A stretch of 52,471 nt of DNA from an uncultured Chromatiaceae bacterium (GTDB lineage Bacteria; Pseudomonadota; Gammaproteobacteria; Enterobacterales; Alteromonadaceae). The DNA lies in contig CAMLRA010000013.1 of assembly GCA_946482325.1 (NCBI GenBank), positions 1 through 52,471 of the forward strand, read 5' to 3'. Each line of letters opens with the position of its first letter. Positions within the stretch are counted from its first letter, which is position 1. Below the pieces are notes generated by a model that saw only the letters and a program-made list of their open reading frames with translations, searched no databases and was not told the origin of the DNA. Below, in pieces: positions 8,861 to 17,392 of the stretch. Made by a program: the position numbers and the translations under genes.

Positions 8861-8966
8861 CTTTGCTCTACCGTCATACTGAGTACTGTCATTCTAGCAG
8901 CTGTGCTGCCAGCACACTATCTTTGCAATTTAATGAAAATAATTCTGTTTTTCTGCATTTCTACAC

Positions 8967-8996
8967 TTGCCAGCCTTGCAGACGATTTGGTATAAA
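8967..8996 (+). promoter_or_regulatory. Promoter of a candidate small RNA
   Basis: TTGCCA at 8967-8972, an 18-base spacer, and TATAAA at 8991-8996. It points away from hemE into an intergenic stretch that ends in a plus-strand terminator. Confidence 0.55.
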
Positions 8997-9002
8997 ACTG
9001 GC

Positions 9003-9083
9003 GCGCTAGTGAAGAAAATTACAATAAAGAGCCCGATTATACGGGCCCGACACTCAAACTTAAGCCACAATTGTGGCTTTTTT
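9003..9083 (+). ncRNA. Candidate intergenic small RNA between hemE and nudC
   Basis: A roughly 80-nucleotide transcript is predicted from the promoter at 8967-8996 to an intrinsic terminator. It would contain an A-rich single-stranded segment (about 9010-9030), a hairpin GCCCG-ATTATA-CGGGC (9031-9046) and a terminal hairpin AAGCCAC-AATT-GTGGCTT (9062-9079) followed by T residues. Neither flanking gene can use this terminator, because hemE and nudC are on the minus strand. It resembles no RNA family I can name. The A-rich segment and U-tail are compatible with an Hfq-type regulatory RNA, but that is inference. Confidence 0.5.
9062..9083 (+). terminator. Intrinsic terminator of the candidate small RNA
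   Basis: AAGCCAC, loop AATT, GTGGCTT, then a T-tract on the plus strand only. Confidence 0.75.
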
Positions 9084-9112
9084 ATTTGGTTTTACCAGCC
9101 TTTTTACTGAGC

Positions 9113-9901
9113 TTAATCAAACTCTTGCTGCAAATAACGAATCATTTGACCTGACAGTGTCTGTACAGGCGGGATTTCCGGCAATTCATCGAATTTAAAC
9201 CAATCCGCCTCGGCAATTTCGTCTGGCTGACAGACAATATCGCCACTGACATAATCTGCATAAAACCCCATCATCAACGAGTGCGGAAACGGCCAGGGCT
9301 GACTGCCGGCATAACGTAAATTACTGACCTGCACCCCCACTTCCTCAGCAACTTCACGCACCGCTGCTTGTTCTAAAGTTTCACCTGATTCAACGAAACC
9401 AGCGAGGATTGAAAAAAAGCCGGGTTTGTGCCGGTTAGAGCGGGCCAGCAAAATACTGTTGTCTTTGCGAATGGCCACCAGCACACAAGGCGAAATCCGC
9501 GGATAAGTGCGATGACCGCACTGCGGGCATAACATCGCCAGTTCCCAGCTGACCAGACGCATGCCACAGCCACACTGACCACAATATCTATGGGTCTGTA
9601 GAAACAGCGCAAACTGCGTCGCGCGCGCCGCCAGCTCAAACCAGTGTGATTGCGGATGATCCAGCAACGCCCGGGCGCTTTGCCAATGTTCAGGCACACT
9701 CAGTTGGTCCTGATATACCGCCAGCAGACAAGGCTGTTGTTGCCATTCGCCGATCTGACACAGTTGCTCCGGTTCAGACAAACCAAATTCTGCCCAACGG
9801 CCAAATGGAATTTCAGTCTGTGGTAACCACAATTTGCCCTGACACACGATAAACCAATACGCCTGTGACACCCCGGCCAGACTCATGCTGTGCTTACTCA
9901 T
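9113..9901 (-). CDS. nudC: NAD-capped RNA hydrolase / NADH pyrophosphatase
   Basis: Nudix hydrolase that cleaves NAD(H) to NMN(H) and AMP and removes NAD caps from RNA 5' ends. The ATG at 9901 has AAAGG 8 bases upstream and gives 262 residues; a TTG at 9922 is in frame but less likely. A zinc ribbon uses two CxxC pairs (CGQCGCG and CPQCG, about 109-132). The Nudix box GFVESGETLEQAAVREVAEE follows. The motif SQPWPFPHSLM then marks the NADH-pyrophosphatase subfamily. It is divergent from rsd, as in E. coli, where the order is rsd-nudC-hemE. Confidence 0.95.
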   Translation of the reverse strand: MSKHSMSLAGVSQAYWFIVCQGKLWLPQTEIPFGRWAEFGLSEPEQLCQIGEWQQQPCLLAVYQDQLSVPEHWQSARALLDHPQSHWFELAARATQFALFLQTHRYCGQCGCGMRLVSWELAMLCPQCGHRTYPRISPCVLVAIRKDNSILLARSNRHKPGFFSILAGFVESGETLEQAAVREVAEEVGVQVSNLRYAGSQPWPFPHSLMMGFYADYVSGDIVCQPDEIAEADWFKFDELPEIPPVQTLSGQMIRYLQQEFD

Positions 9902-10048
9902 ATGGATAACCTTTCGAAACAAAGTAGCGATACCATGCCATGATAACGGCTCAGACTGAACCGACCAATCAAAAATGTGTTGATCTTTATCGCAGAATTC
10001 TTTTAATTAGCATTATTCAGACAGGTTAAGTTTTACAAGGAACCGCTT

Positions 10049-10537
10049 ATGTACAACCGGCTACAGAGTGCCCGGCAGCAATGGGGAGGCTCTCTGACAG
10101 CGATTGATAACTGGCTGGAAGAGCGGCAGCAACTCATCGTCTGTTATTGCAAACTCGCAGCGTTACCGCCTTTTGACAAACAAAATGCCGGCCAGCAATT
10201 GCCGGAACAACAGCAGATTCTGCATTTTTGTCAGTTGCTGATGGATTATTTGTCTGCAGGCCATTTTGAAGTTTATGACCAGATTGTGTCGCAATGCGCC
10301 ATCAACGGTCCACACAGCAAAGCATTGGCTGAAGCCTTGTGCCCGAAAATTGCCACTTCTACCGATTTGGCGCTGGAATTTAATGATAAATTTGCCGATG
10401 AAGCCGCGAATCAGACGCTGAGCAGCTTTGACGCCGATTTGTCCCGGCTCGGTCAGGCATTGGAAGAGCGTTTTGGACTGGAAGATGAACTGATCCAAAC
10501 TTTATTCCTGAAACATACACAGGGTGTGTCTGCCTGA
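10049..10537 (+). CDS. rsd: Regulator of sigma D (anti-sigma70)
   Basis: Rsd/AlgQ-family helical-bundle protein that binds the housekeeping sigma factor and favours alternative sigma use in stationary phase. The 162 residues match E. coli Rsd (158). Strongly family-specific stretches are NWLEERQQLIVCYCKL (21-36), MDYLSAGHFEVYDQI (67-81) and the C-terminal LGQALEERFGLEDELI. AAGGAA precedes the ATG. A plausible promoter TTGATC-N16-TTTAAT lies at 9980-10007. It is divergent from nudC and convergent with the FKBP gene, with a shared terminator between. Confidence 0.93.
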   Translation: MYNRLQSARQQWGGSLTAIDNWLEERQQLIVCYCKLAALPPFDKQNAGQQLPEQQQILHFCQLLMDYLSAGHFEVYDQIVSQCAINGPHSKALAEALCPKIATSTDLALEFNDKFADEAANQTLSSFDADLSRLGQALEERFGLEDELIQTLFLKHTQGVSA

Positions 10538-10560
10538 AAAAGCTCTGAAATACACGCAAA

Positions 10561-10587
10561 AATAAAGCCGGCATTGCCGGCTTTATT
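10561..10587. terminator. Bidirectional terminator between rsd and the FKBP gene
   Basis: Perfect 12-base arms AATAAAGCCGGC and GCCGGCTTTATT around ATT. Convergent genes lie on both sides. Confidence 0.8.
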
Positions 10588-10611
10588 GCGTTTTATACGG
10601 TGTCGCTATGA

Positions 10612-11385
10612 CTACTTTTTTGCTTCTTCGCCTGCAGGTGCAGCGGCTTCAGGAGCAGAAATGCCAACCAGTTCAACTTCAAACACCAGGACGCTGTTTG
10701 CCGGGATTGGACCCATGCCGTTTTCGCCGTAAGCCAGTTCTGATGGTACTGTGAACTTGAACTTAGAACCCACGCCCATCAGTTGCACGCCTTCAGTCCA
10801 GCCTTTGATCACGCGGTTTAACGGGAACTCGATTGGCTCACCGTTGTTGTTCTTCTCAGTGCTGTCAAACTCTGTGCCGTCGGTCAGTGTACCTTTGTAT
10901 TTCACTTTGACAGTGTCTTCTGCTTTTGGCTTGGCGCCATCTGCAGCAGTGATCACTTCGTATTGCAGGCCTGAAGCAGTCGTGGTCACACCAGCTTTTT
11001 TGGCATTTTCAGCTAAGTAAGCAACGCCTTTGGCTTTGGCTTCTTCTGCTTTAGTTTTTGCCATTTCCGCTTGTTTGTTACGGAATTGCTCGTCCAGTGC
11101 GGTCAGCACTTTCTGGATCTCTTCTTCAGCCATAGCTGGTTTGCCGCCACCGGCTGCATCCTGCACACCACGCAGGATCAGGGCAGAATCCAGCGTCAGG
11201 TTTAATTTTTTATGTTCTTCAACTGCATTGTTCAGGTACTTACCAGCTGACAGACCCAAAGCATAAGACTGCTTGGCGGTGTCGGTATCCAGCTTCGGTG
11301 CAGCTGGTTCAGCAGCTTCTTTTTGACAAGCTGATAATGAAATCAGGGCGGCTGCGATCAGCGACACCTTCATTGCTACGCGCAT
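10612..11385 (-). CDS. FKBP-type peptidyl-prolyl isomerase lipoprotein (FkpA/Mip-like)
   Basis: Periplasm-facing chaperone and prolyl isomerase. The ATG at 11385 has GGAG at good spacing and starts the signal peptide MRVAMKVSLIAAALISLSAC, whose LSAC lipobox predicts lipidation at Cys20. The N-terminal helical dimerisation domain (about 35-135, Lys/Ala/Glu-rich) resembles FkpA and Mip. The FKBP domain (about 140-240) contains VKVKYKGTLTDGTEFDST, VIKGWTEGVQLM and PSELAYGENG. The tail is Ala/Glu-rich. FkpA itself is usually a soluble periplasmic protein, so the lipobox makes this closer to Mip or FklB-type lipoproteins; no symbol is assigned. Confidence 0.9.
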   Translation of the reverse strand: MRVAMKVSLIAAALISLSACQKEAAEPAAPKLDTDTAKQSYALGLSAGKYLNNAVEEHKKLNLTLDSALILRGVQDAAGGGKPAMAEEEIQKVLTALDEQFRNKQAEMAKTKAEEAKAKGVAYLAENAKKAGVTTTASGLQYEVITAADGAKPKAEDTVKVKYKGTLTDGTEFDSTEKNNNGEPIEFPLNRVIKGWTEGVQLMGVGSKFKFTVPSELAYGENGMGPIPANSVLVFEVELVGISAPEAAAPAGEEAKK

Positions 11386-11484
11386 TTGACTCTCCAAATA
11401 AACTGCAGACTTCACTGCAAAATTGTGTTGTGATAAGCAGAAAGGACTAACCTTCAACCACGGCTATACTACAGGCTTGTGCGG

Positions 11485-12471
11485 ATGACGTTAACACTTA
11501 GATCTAAATATCTGGCCATTTTTCTCAGCCTTTGGCTGATAAGCTGCACAGAAGTTCCAAAAGATTTACTGCGCCAGCAGGTGATCAGCGCGGAAGGCAC
11601 AGTTGCAGGCGCGATTAGCCCTGTTAGTCAATTGTTGGCGGTCAGTAGTCTGACCTCAGGCATTATCGTCTGGGACCTACAGGCTGGCAGCGCCAAATAC
11701 CGGTTAAGCCACGGCGACCCTACCCAAAATCTGGTGACGCATCTGGTGTTCAGTGCTGACGGTAAATATTTACTCAGCGCAGACCCGGCCAATGTCGCGC
11801 TGTGGGACCTGCAGGATGGAAAAAACCTCGGATTTTGGGCGATGCAAGCCGGTGTCACAGTGCGCGACATCGCAGTGTCGGATTATGGTCGTCACCTGCT
11901 GATTGGCCAAAGCGATGGCAAAATCCAGCACATCACACTCAAAAGCGGCCGGCGCCTGGAATTTCAGGGCCATAGCGAAAATATCAATGCAGTCGCGCTG
12001 TCGCCCAACGGCCGTTATGCCCTCACTGGCAGCAGCGATTTACACAGTTATTTCTGGGATACCGACAGGGCGCAAATCCTGCAGAGTATGTCGCATCCGA
12101 ACCGGGTGACCCGGGTAGCGCTGGATCCACAAGGACGTTACCTGTTCAGTGCAGATAGTTTGCAGCAGGCGCAGCTGCTGGATATCAGAACTGGCCGTGT
12201 GCTGAGTAAACTCAAGCTGGATCGGGGCCGTGTTTTTAGCAGCGCGCGTTTTAGCAGCGATGGCAAATGGCTGCTGACCGGTTCGCCCTCGCAGCGCGCC
12301 AGCATCTGGAACGTTCAGACCGGTCAACTGGTCAAAGACTGGGCAGTCAGTCCGTCACCTTATGCCAAACCACCAGGTGCCGTAGTGTATGATGTCGCGC
12401 TGCTCAATAACGGGCAGGTGCTGACCCTGAGTTCCAGTGGTCTGGCCGAATACTGGGAGTTCAAACCATGA
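11485..12471 (+). CDS. WD40-repeat lipoprotein
   Basis: Predicted envelope scaffold protein of unknown partner. The ATG at 11485 (CAGG about 9 bases upstream; a GTG two codons earlier is also in frame) begins a signal peptide ending in the lipobox LISC near residue 20. The rest is a beta-propeller with repeated WD40 units, seen in IIVWDLQAG, VALWDLQDG, SYFWDTDRA, ASIWNVQTG and AEYWEF, and the recurrent S.dGKyLLs/G strands. It overlaps slyX by 4 bases (ATGA), so the two are co-transcribed. This gene-before-slyX arrangement recurs in related marine Gammaproteobacteria as far as I recall, but no function is established. Confidence 0.87.
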   Translation: MTLTLRSKYLAIFLSLWLISCTEVPKDLLRQQVISAEGTVAGAISPVSQLLAVSSLTSGIIVWDLQAGSAKYRLSHGDPTQNLVTHLVFSADGKYLLSADPANVALWDLQDGKNLGFWAMQAGVTVRDIAVSDYGRHLLIGQSDGKIQHITLKSGRRLEFQGHSENINAVALSPNGRYALTGSSDLHSYFWDTDRAQILQSMSHPNRVTRVALDPQGRYLFSADSLQQAQLLDIRTGRVLSKLKLDRGRVFSSARFSSDGKWLLTGSPSQRASIWNVQTGQLVKDWAVSPSPYAKPPGAVVYDVALLNNGQVLTLSSSGLAEYWEFKP

Positions 12472-12698
12472 CACTGCACAACAGTCATGAGCAATTACAA
12501 CAGCAAGTGGTTGAATTGGAAAGCAAAGTCGCTTTCCAGGAAGACACTTTACAGGCGCTCAACAACGAATTGCTGGAGCACCAGCGCCGTATTGAAAAAC
12601 TACAGCGCCATGTTCTGATCCTTGCAGAGAAATTACAGGGCAATACCGACAGCGGCATTCTGCGCACCGACGAAGAACCGCCTCCACCGCATTATTAA
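12468..12698 (+). CDS. slyX: SlyX family coiled-coil protein
   Basis: Small 76-residue cytoplasmic protein of unknown function. The LESKVAFQEDTLQALNNEL heptad pattern predicts a coiled coil over about residues 10-55, and the C-terminal PPPHY is the family hallmark. It starts inside the end of the WD40 gene (ATGA overlap). It is convergent with yheV, 6 bases away. The slyX-yheV-yheS neighbourhood matches E. coli, minus the kefGB genes. Confidence 0.93.
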   Translation: MTLHNSHEQLQQQVVELESKVAFQEDTLQALNNELLEHQRRIEKLQRHVLILAEKLQGNTDSGILRTDEEPPPPHY

Positions 12699-12704
12699 CA
12701 CCGC

Positions 12705-12911
12705 TTATTCTGGTTTAAATACACCAATGACAGTCTCAGCCGGGCGCGCAGCTTTTTCGATTTCAGTGCCCGGTTGTGCCATCTGATAACCACATTGCAC
12801 ACATTCGACTTTTTCGACGTTGTTTTCCAGAAACAACATCATGGTGTCAATGGCTTTGCATTTCGGACAGGATGCCCCGGCGATAAAGCGCTTTTTTTTG
12901 CGGTTTTGCAT
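12705..12911 (-). CDS. yheV: YheV family putative zinc-ribbon protein (DUF2387)
   Basis: A 68-residue protein with KKRFIAGASCPKC near the N-terminus and CVQCG later, two CxxC pairs that should bind zinc. VIGVF near the C-terminus is shared with E. coli YheV. Function is unknown in any organism I know of. It is divergent from yheS across 99 bases that must hold both promoters. Confidence 0.9.
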   Translation of the reverse strand: MQNRKKKRFIAGASCPKCKAIDTMMLFLENNVEKVECVQCGYQMAQPGTEIEKAARPAETVIGVFKPE

Positions 12912-13010
12912 GAAAATATCTGACTCCTACTGAGTAAAAACCGAGGCAATACTTGGTTTGCCGGGCCATTCCGATTACATTAGCAGCCTCTTCCGACGGG
13001 TATAGTTTTT

Positions 13011-14927
13011 ATGATCCAACTTCAGAACATCGAATTACGCCGCGGCGCTTTGGCTTTATTACAAGACGCCGATCTTACCGTATTTCCGGGCCAAAAGGTC
13101 GGTATTATCGGCGCCAACGGCTGTGGCAAATCATCGCTGTTTGCCATGTTGCAAGGCAAACTGCAGCCGGACGCCGGCAGTGTCAGTATTCCGGCCAGCT
13201 GGACCATAGCCACAGTGGCGCAGGAAACGCCGGCGCTGGATATCAGCGCGATGGACTATGTGCTGCAGGGCGACGAATCGCTGTACCCCTTATTGCTGCT
13301 GGTGCGCCACGCTGCGCCAGACACTGATTTGGTCGCAGTGCACCATCAGATTGAAACACTGGATGGATATCGCGCCGAAGCCAAAGCAGGTACGTTGCTC
13401 GACGGTCTCGGGTTCAGTGGCGAGATGCAACAACACAGCGTGAAGTCCTTCTCCGGTGGCTGGCGCATGCGGCTGAATCTGGCGCGGGCGCTGATGCAAC
13501 GTGCTGAATTGCTGCTTCTCGATGAACCGACCAACCACCTCGATTTAGACGCCGTGTTGTGGCTGGAAAAATACCTGAGTAACTTCGACGGTACTTTGCT
13601 GCTGATTAGCCACGACCGCGATTTTCTCGATGCCGTCATTGATAACACCGTACATATCGACAATCAGAAACTGAATTTATATCGCGGCAACTACAGTCAG
13701 TTTGAACGCCAGCGCGCCGAGCAAATGGCGCAGCAACAATCGATGTATGAAAAACAACAGCGTCAGGTTGCGCATCTGCAATCCTATATTGACCGCTTCC
13801 GTGCCCAGGCCACCAAAGCCAAACAGGCACAAAGCCGGATAAAGGCTTTGGAACGTATGACTTTATTGGCGCCGGCACATGTCGATTCGCCGTTTCAGTT
13901 TGAGTTTCTGCCGCCGCGGGCGCTGCCAAACCCGCTGCTGAAATTAGAAAATGTGCGTGCCGGTTACGGCGACACTTCCATTTTGCAGCAGATTAATTTC
14001 CAGCTATTGCCAGGCAGCCGCATCGGTTTATTAGGCCGTAACGGTGCCGGTAAATCGACCTTAATCAAGCTGTTATCCGGCGCTATGCCGCCGCAGGCCG
14101 GTGATTTATGGTACGCCAACGGCGTCAGCATTGGTTATTTTGCCCAGCATCAGCTGGAAACACTGCGGCCGCAGGATTCGCCGCTGCAACATTTAGTGCG
14201 ACTGGCACCGCAAGCGACAGAACAGAGCCTGCGGGATTATGTCGGTGGTTTTGGTTTTCATGGCGATAAGGCCTTAGCGCCGTGCGGGCCTTTCTCCGGC
14301 GGCGAAAAAGCCCGGCTGGTGCTGGCGTTGTTGGTGTATCAGCGACCAAACCTGCTGTTACTCGACGAACCAACCAACCACCTCGATCTGGATATGCGGG
14401 AAGCCATTGTGATGGCACTGCAGGGTTTTGAAGGCGCTATCGTTGTCGTGTCGCACGACCGGCATTTGCTGGCTTCGACCACGGACGAGTTTTATCTGGT
14501 GGCGCATGGCAAAGTGGCACCATTTGCCGGCGATTTGCAGGATTATTACCAGTGGCTGCAAAACGACAGCAAACTACAGCAGCAAAAAACCACGCCAGCC
14601 AGCAGCGAAGCGCCGGTAGCACAACAGCGTAAAGATCAGAAACGCCTCGAAGCCGACCTGCGCAATTTGCTGCGGCCGCTGAAGCAACAAATTGAAAAAC
14701 TGGAACAACAGCAGGAAAAACTGCAGGCAAGGTTGAACAACATTGAAACTGAACTGGCCGATGTCAGTCTGTACGATGCCAACCGTAAAGCCGACTTGAC
14801 GAAGTTGCTGGCCGAGCAAACCAAACTCAGCAATGAACTGGGTGACGTCGAGCTCAATTGGTTTGAAGCGCAGGAACAGCTGGAACTGAAAACCGAGAAT
14901 TTCTGGCAGGCTAACGGTGTCAGCTGA
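13011..14927 (+). CDS. yheS: ABC-F family ATPase YheS
   Basis: Cytosolic, membrane-domain-free ABC-F ATPase; the family acts on ribosomes and resolves stalled translation. At 638 residues it nearly equals E. coli YheS (637). Two nucleotide-binding domains are complete. The first has Walker A GANGCGKSS (34-42), signature SGGWRMRL and Walker B LLLLDEPTNHLD. The second has Walker A GRNGAGKST (about 344), signature SGGEKARL and a second DEPTNHLD. An arginine/glutamine-rich linker separates them, and the C-terminal 100 residues are a coiled coil. The last 11 bases overlap a possible start of the next gene. Confidence 0.95.
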   Translation: MIQLQNIELRRGALALLQDADLTVFPGQKVGIIGANGCGKSSLFAMLQGKLQPDAGSVSIPASWTIATVAQETPALDISAMDYVLQGDESLYPLLLLVRHAAPDTDLVAVHHQIETLDGYRAEAKAGTLLDGLGFSGEMQQHSVKSFSGGWRMRLNLARALMQRAELLLLDEPTNHLDLDAVLWLEKYLSNFDGTLLLISHDRDFLDAVIDNTVHIDNQKLNLYRGNYSQFERQRAEQMAQQQSMYEKQQRQVAHLQSYIDRFRAQATKAKQAQSRIKALERMTLLAPAHVDSPFQFEFLPPRALPNPLLKLENVRAGYGDTSILQQINFQLLPGSRIGLLGRNGAGKSTLIKLLSGAMPPQAGDLWYANGVSIGYFAQHQLETLRPQDSPLQHLVRLAPQATEQSLRDYVGGFGFHGDKALAPCGPFSGGEKARLVLALLVYQRPNLLLLDEPTNHLDLDMREAIVMALQGFEGAIVVVSHDRHLLASTTDEFYLVAHGKVAPFAGDLQDYYQWLQNDSKLQQQKTTPASSEAPVAQQRKDQKRLEADLRNLLRPLKQQIEKLEQQQEKLQARLNNIETELADVSLYDANRKADLTKLLAEQTKLSNELGDVELNWFEAQEQLELKTENFWQANGVS

Positions 14928-15465
14928 AAACAGCTCTATGACAGAGGAACCTGCCAGCTCCATGGTAACGACCAGTGGGGCTGAACAGTTCTGGCAGTTC
15001 AGTCTGGTACTGTACCCTTTGTTGCAGACCGAACTGCTGGCCTTACAAGACCAATACAGCTGTAATGTGAATCTGTTGCTGCTGACTGCCTGGCGACCGT
15101 GTTTGCCACCATTGCCGCAGTTGCTGCAAGCCCTGAGCCCACAGCATCTGACCACGCAACAGATCCGCCAACTCCGGCGTGAAGTCAGTCGCGTGTTGAA
15201 GCAGCAGCCAGCAGACCCATTGTTGGGGCAATTGCGCCAACAACTGCTCGACACTGAATTGACGGCAGAGCGCCTGGAACAGCGTGTGTTAGTGCAATGC
15301 TGTGCGGACTCAAGCGGTGGCACAGTTGCCGCGACGATGCTGCGCCAGCAATATCTGCACAGCCATCAGGTGCCTGTTCCCATCCAACAGCAACTGACTG
15401 TTGATCTGGATCAAGCCCTGCGACAACTGGGGCTGTCACAGCCATTTTCCCCCGCCAAAGCTTGA
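14917..15465 (+). CDS. DUF2390 / TIGR02444 family protein
   Basis: Cytoplasmic protein of unknown function. The family signature is FWQFSLVLYPLLQTELLALQ followed by CNVNLLLLTAW (about residues 25-60), with a helical, Gln/Leu-rich remainder. A GTG at 14917 overlaps yheS by 11 bases and gives 182 residues; an ATG at 14938 gives 175 and cannot be excluded. Co-transcription with yheS is likely. A tiny membrane gene follows 68 bases downstream. Confidence 0.8.
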   Translation: MSAENSSMTEEPASSMVTTSGAEQFWQFSLVLYPLLQTELLALQDQYSCNVNLLLLTAWRPCLPPLPQLLQALSPQHLTTQQIRQLRREVSRVLKQQPADPLLGQLRQQLLDTELTAERLEQRVLVQCCADSSGGTVAATMLRQQYLHSHQVPVPIQQQLTVDLDQALRQLGLSQPFSPAKA

Positions 15466-15533
15466 TCTGCATCAGGGTTTGTCCGCTGGTGGCTGACTAA
15501 ACTGCCTTCATCAAGTCAATGGAGGCAAACATC

Positions 15534-15671
15534 ATGAACCTGTGGCACGAATTTATGAACGACCCGGTCATCTTCATTTCATTTACTGGTCTGGCAATTG
15601 TGCTGGGACTTTGTGCGTTCTACGCAGTGTATTTTATCTACAAAATCAGCCACGCCGGCCCGAACGACTAG
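15534..15671 (+). CDS. 45-residue single-pass membrane protein
   Basis: The ATG at 15534 has GGAGG 8 bases upstream, an excellent ribosome site that argues for a real gene. The product (MNLWHEFMNDPVIFISF...) has one hydrophobic segment at about residues 12-37 and a short polar C-terminus (KISHAGPND). The amphipathic start and NDPV motif before the helix resemble DUF3149-type miniproteins, though I cannot verify the family. It precedes a plus-strand terminator, which suggests it is the last gene of the yheS transcript or a separate unit. Function unknown. Confidence 0.7.
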   Translation: MNLWHEFMNDPVIFISFTGLAIVLGLCAFYAVYFIYKISHAGPND

Positions 15672-15795
15672 CTTGCTGATGATTGCCTGATTGCTGTGTT
15701 CTCTCGTCACTTGTAAAGACTGCGCGACGCACCAGCGCCTGTCCAACCGGACTGATGCGTAGCGCTTTATTGGCCCGAACTCTTTGCCAATGTTG

Positions 15796-15830
15796 CTGTC
15801 GGTATGAGCAATCACACCGACAGTTTTTTT
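15796..15830 (+). terminator. Rho-independent terminator overlapping the 3' end of the GMC gene
   Basis: CTGTCGGT, a 12-base loop, ACCGACAG, then TTTTTTT on the plus strand. It ends the yheS/small-protein side. Its second half lies inside the last codons of the convergent GMC dehydrogenase. Confidence 0.7.
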
Positions 15831-17392
15831 ATCAGCTCGTTACTTATCCGCCAGCTCAGCGCATAAATCGTTAATTGCGGATTTGCGCCCAGACTAGTTG
15901 GCAAAATCGAGCCATCACAAATCGTCAGGTTTTTCAGCTGCTGGTGCGCACCAAAACTGTCGACGACACCAGTCGCCGGGTCGGCACTCATATTACAGCC
16001 GCCCATCACATGGGCTGAGGCTAAAGTCGCCCGATAACGCTGTAACGGCAATTCTGCAATTGCAGCTTTGGCCTGAGACCAGCTGCGATACATCTGCGCA
16101 TCTTCATGCACCGGCAACACTGCTGCAGCCCCCGCAACAAACTGCAACTCGGCCATCGCCAGATAAGCCCGCCGCACCCCATCCCACAAATAATCTGTCA
16201 GTGGATAATCCAGCTGCGGCTCGCCATCGCCGTCAAGCTGGACTGCGCCGCCCTGCGCGTCCGGATGAAAACCGTCGCGCAACAACGCAATCATCACTTG
16301 CAGATGATTAAACTGACGCATCAGGTCGGCGTGCGCTTGCGCCATACCGGTCAGTTTGCTGGCCATCAGCACCGGATGTAACGGCGGCACTTCCAGTTTA
16401 AAGCCCGCCTGCGCCTTGTCCGGCCAGACAAACTGATCAGAATAAATCGATTGTGGTGCGCCCTGGTGGCCGTTCACAGCTTCGGCAAACAAAGCGCCGG
16501 AGATCACACTCGGGTGCAGATAGGTATGTTTACCAAGCCGGCCGGATGGATCTGGTACTTTTGAGCGCAATAACAACGCCGGACTATTGATCGCACCACC
16601 CGCCAGTACATAGTGGCGGGCGCGGATGCGGATTTTAAGCCGCGGGTCCGTCTGGAACTGGGCGTCGACCGGCACCGCCCACAGCTCCTGAACTTGATTG
16701 CCACGCCAGACCAGTTCCCGCGCCGACACCCGACTGATAAGAGTGGCACCGCCATCAAGCGCCACCGGGATCGTGGTCACCAGCATCGATTGCTTGGCAT
16801 TCAGCGGACAACCCATGCCGCAATACCCGGTATTGGCGCAGCCTTTGACATTGCGGTGGATCACAGTGTATTGCCAGCCCAGCGCCTGACAGCCGCGTTG
16901 CAGCGCGCCGTTGTTGTGATTGGGCGTCAGCGCCCATTCACTGATATTGAGCCGGCCGGTCGCCAGGTCTAAAAAGGGCTCCAGCGCGCCAGTACTGGCA
17001 AAATCCAGCCCGAAGCTGTCTTCCCAGTATTTCAGCGTGTTGGCCGGCGTACGAATGGACGTGGTCCAGTTCACCGTGGTCGAGCCACCGACGGTGCGGC
17101 CCTGCAAAATTGAGATGGCCTGATCTTTGGTTTTGCGACCGGCGCCATCCTGATACAACTGCGGGTAGGCCCACCGTTCCTGCTGGCGGAAATCACTGCT
17201 GGAATACAAAGCGCCATGTTCTAACATCAGCACTTTAAAGCCGGCCTGCGTCAGCAACTCTGCGGCAATACCACCACCGGCACCAGTACCGATGATCACC
17301 ACATCGGTGTCAAATTGCTGATCAGTCCGCAGCGTACTGGCGTCGATATGCCGCCAGCCGCGGGTCAGCCCTGCGGCGATCGGATCATACAT
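15812..17392 (-). CDS. GMC-family FAD oxidoreductase (alcohol dehydrogenase type)
   Basis: FAD enzyme expected to oxidise an alcohol or sugar; substrate unknown. The 526 residues begin with the Rossmann motif VVIIGTGAGGGIAAELL (about 32-48). The QGRTVGGSTTVNW stretch near 95-107 is the GMC FAD signature. A cysteine-containing segment (GCANTGYCGMGCPLNAKQS) near 185-203 resembles the long-chain alcohol oxidase and membrane-dehydrogenase branch. The C-terminal part has AHVMGGCNM and SLGANPQLTIYAL, the regions holding the catalytic His and Asn. The upstream gene, overlapping by 8 bases, is a Tat-type small subunit, so the mature complex is likely exported with it. No cytochrome subunit is nearby. 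Confidence 0.87.
   Translation of the reverse strand: MYDPIAAGLTRGWRHIDASTLRTDQQFDTDVVIIGTGAGGGIAAELLTQAGFKVLMLEHGALYSSSDFRQQERWAYPQLYQDGAGRKTKDQAISILQGRTVGGSTTVNWTTSIRTPANTLKYWEDSFGLDFASTGALEPFLDLATGRLNISEWALTPNHNNGALQRGCQALGWQYTVIHRNVKGCANTGYCGMGCPLNAKQSMLVTTIPVALDGGATLISRVSARELVWRGNQVQELWAVPVDAQFQTDPRLKIRIRARHYVLAGGAINSPALLLRSKVPDPSGRLGKHTYLHPSVISGALFAEAVNGHQGAPQSIYSDQFVWPDKAQAGFKLEVPPLHPVLMASKLTGMAQAHADLMRQFNHLQVMIALLRDGFHPDAQGGAVQLDGDGEPQLDYPLTDYLWDGVRRAYLAMAELQFVAGAAAVLPVHEDAQMYRSWSQAKAAIAELPLQRYRATLASAHVMGGCNMSADPATGVVDSFGAHQQLKNLTICDGSILPTSLGANPQLTIYALSWRISNELIKKLSV

Noticed and set aside
9036..9083. Terminator assigned to nudC
   Set aside because: nudC is on the minus strand and on that strand the hairpin has no T-tract; the T run follows only on the plus strand.
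14574..15323. 249-codon minus-strand frame across the yheS/DUF2390 junction
   Set aside because: It is a shadow of two supported genes, Ser/Cys-rich and without a ribosome site.
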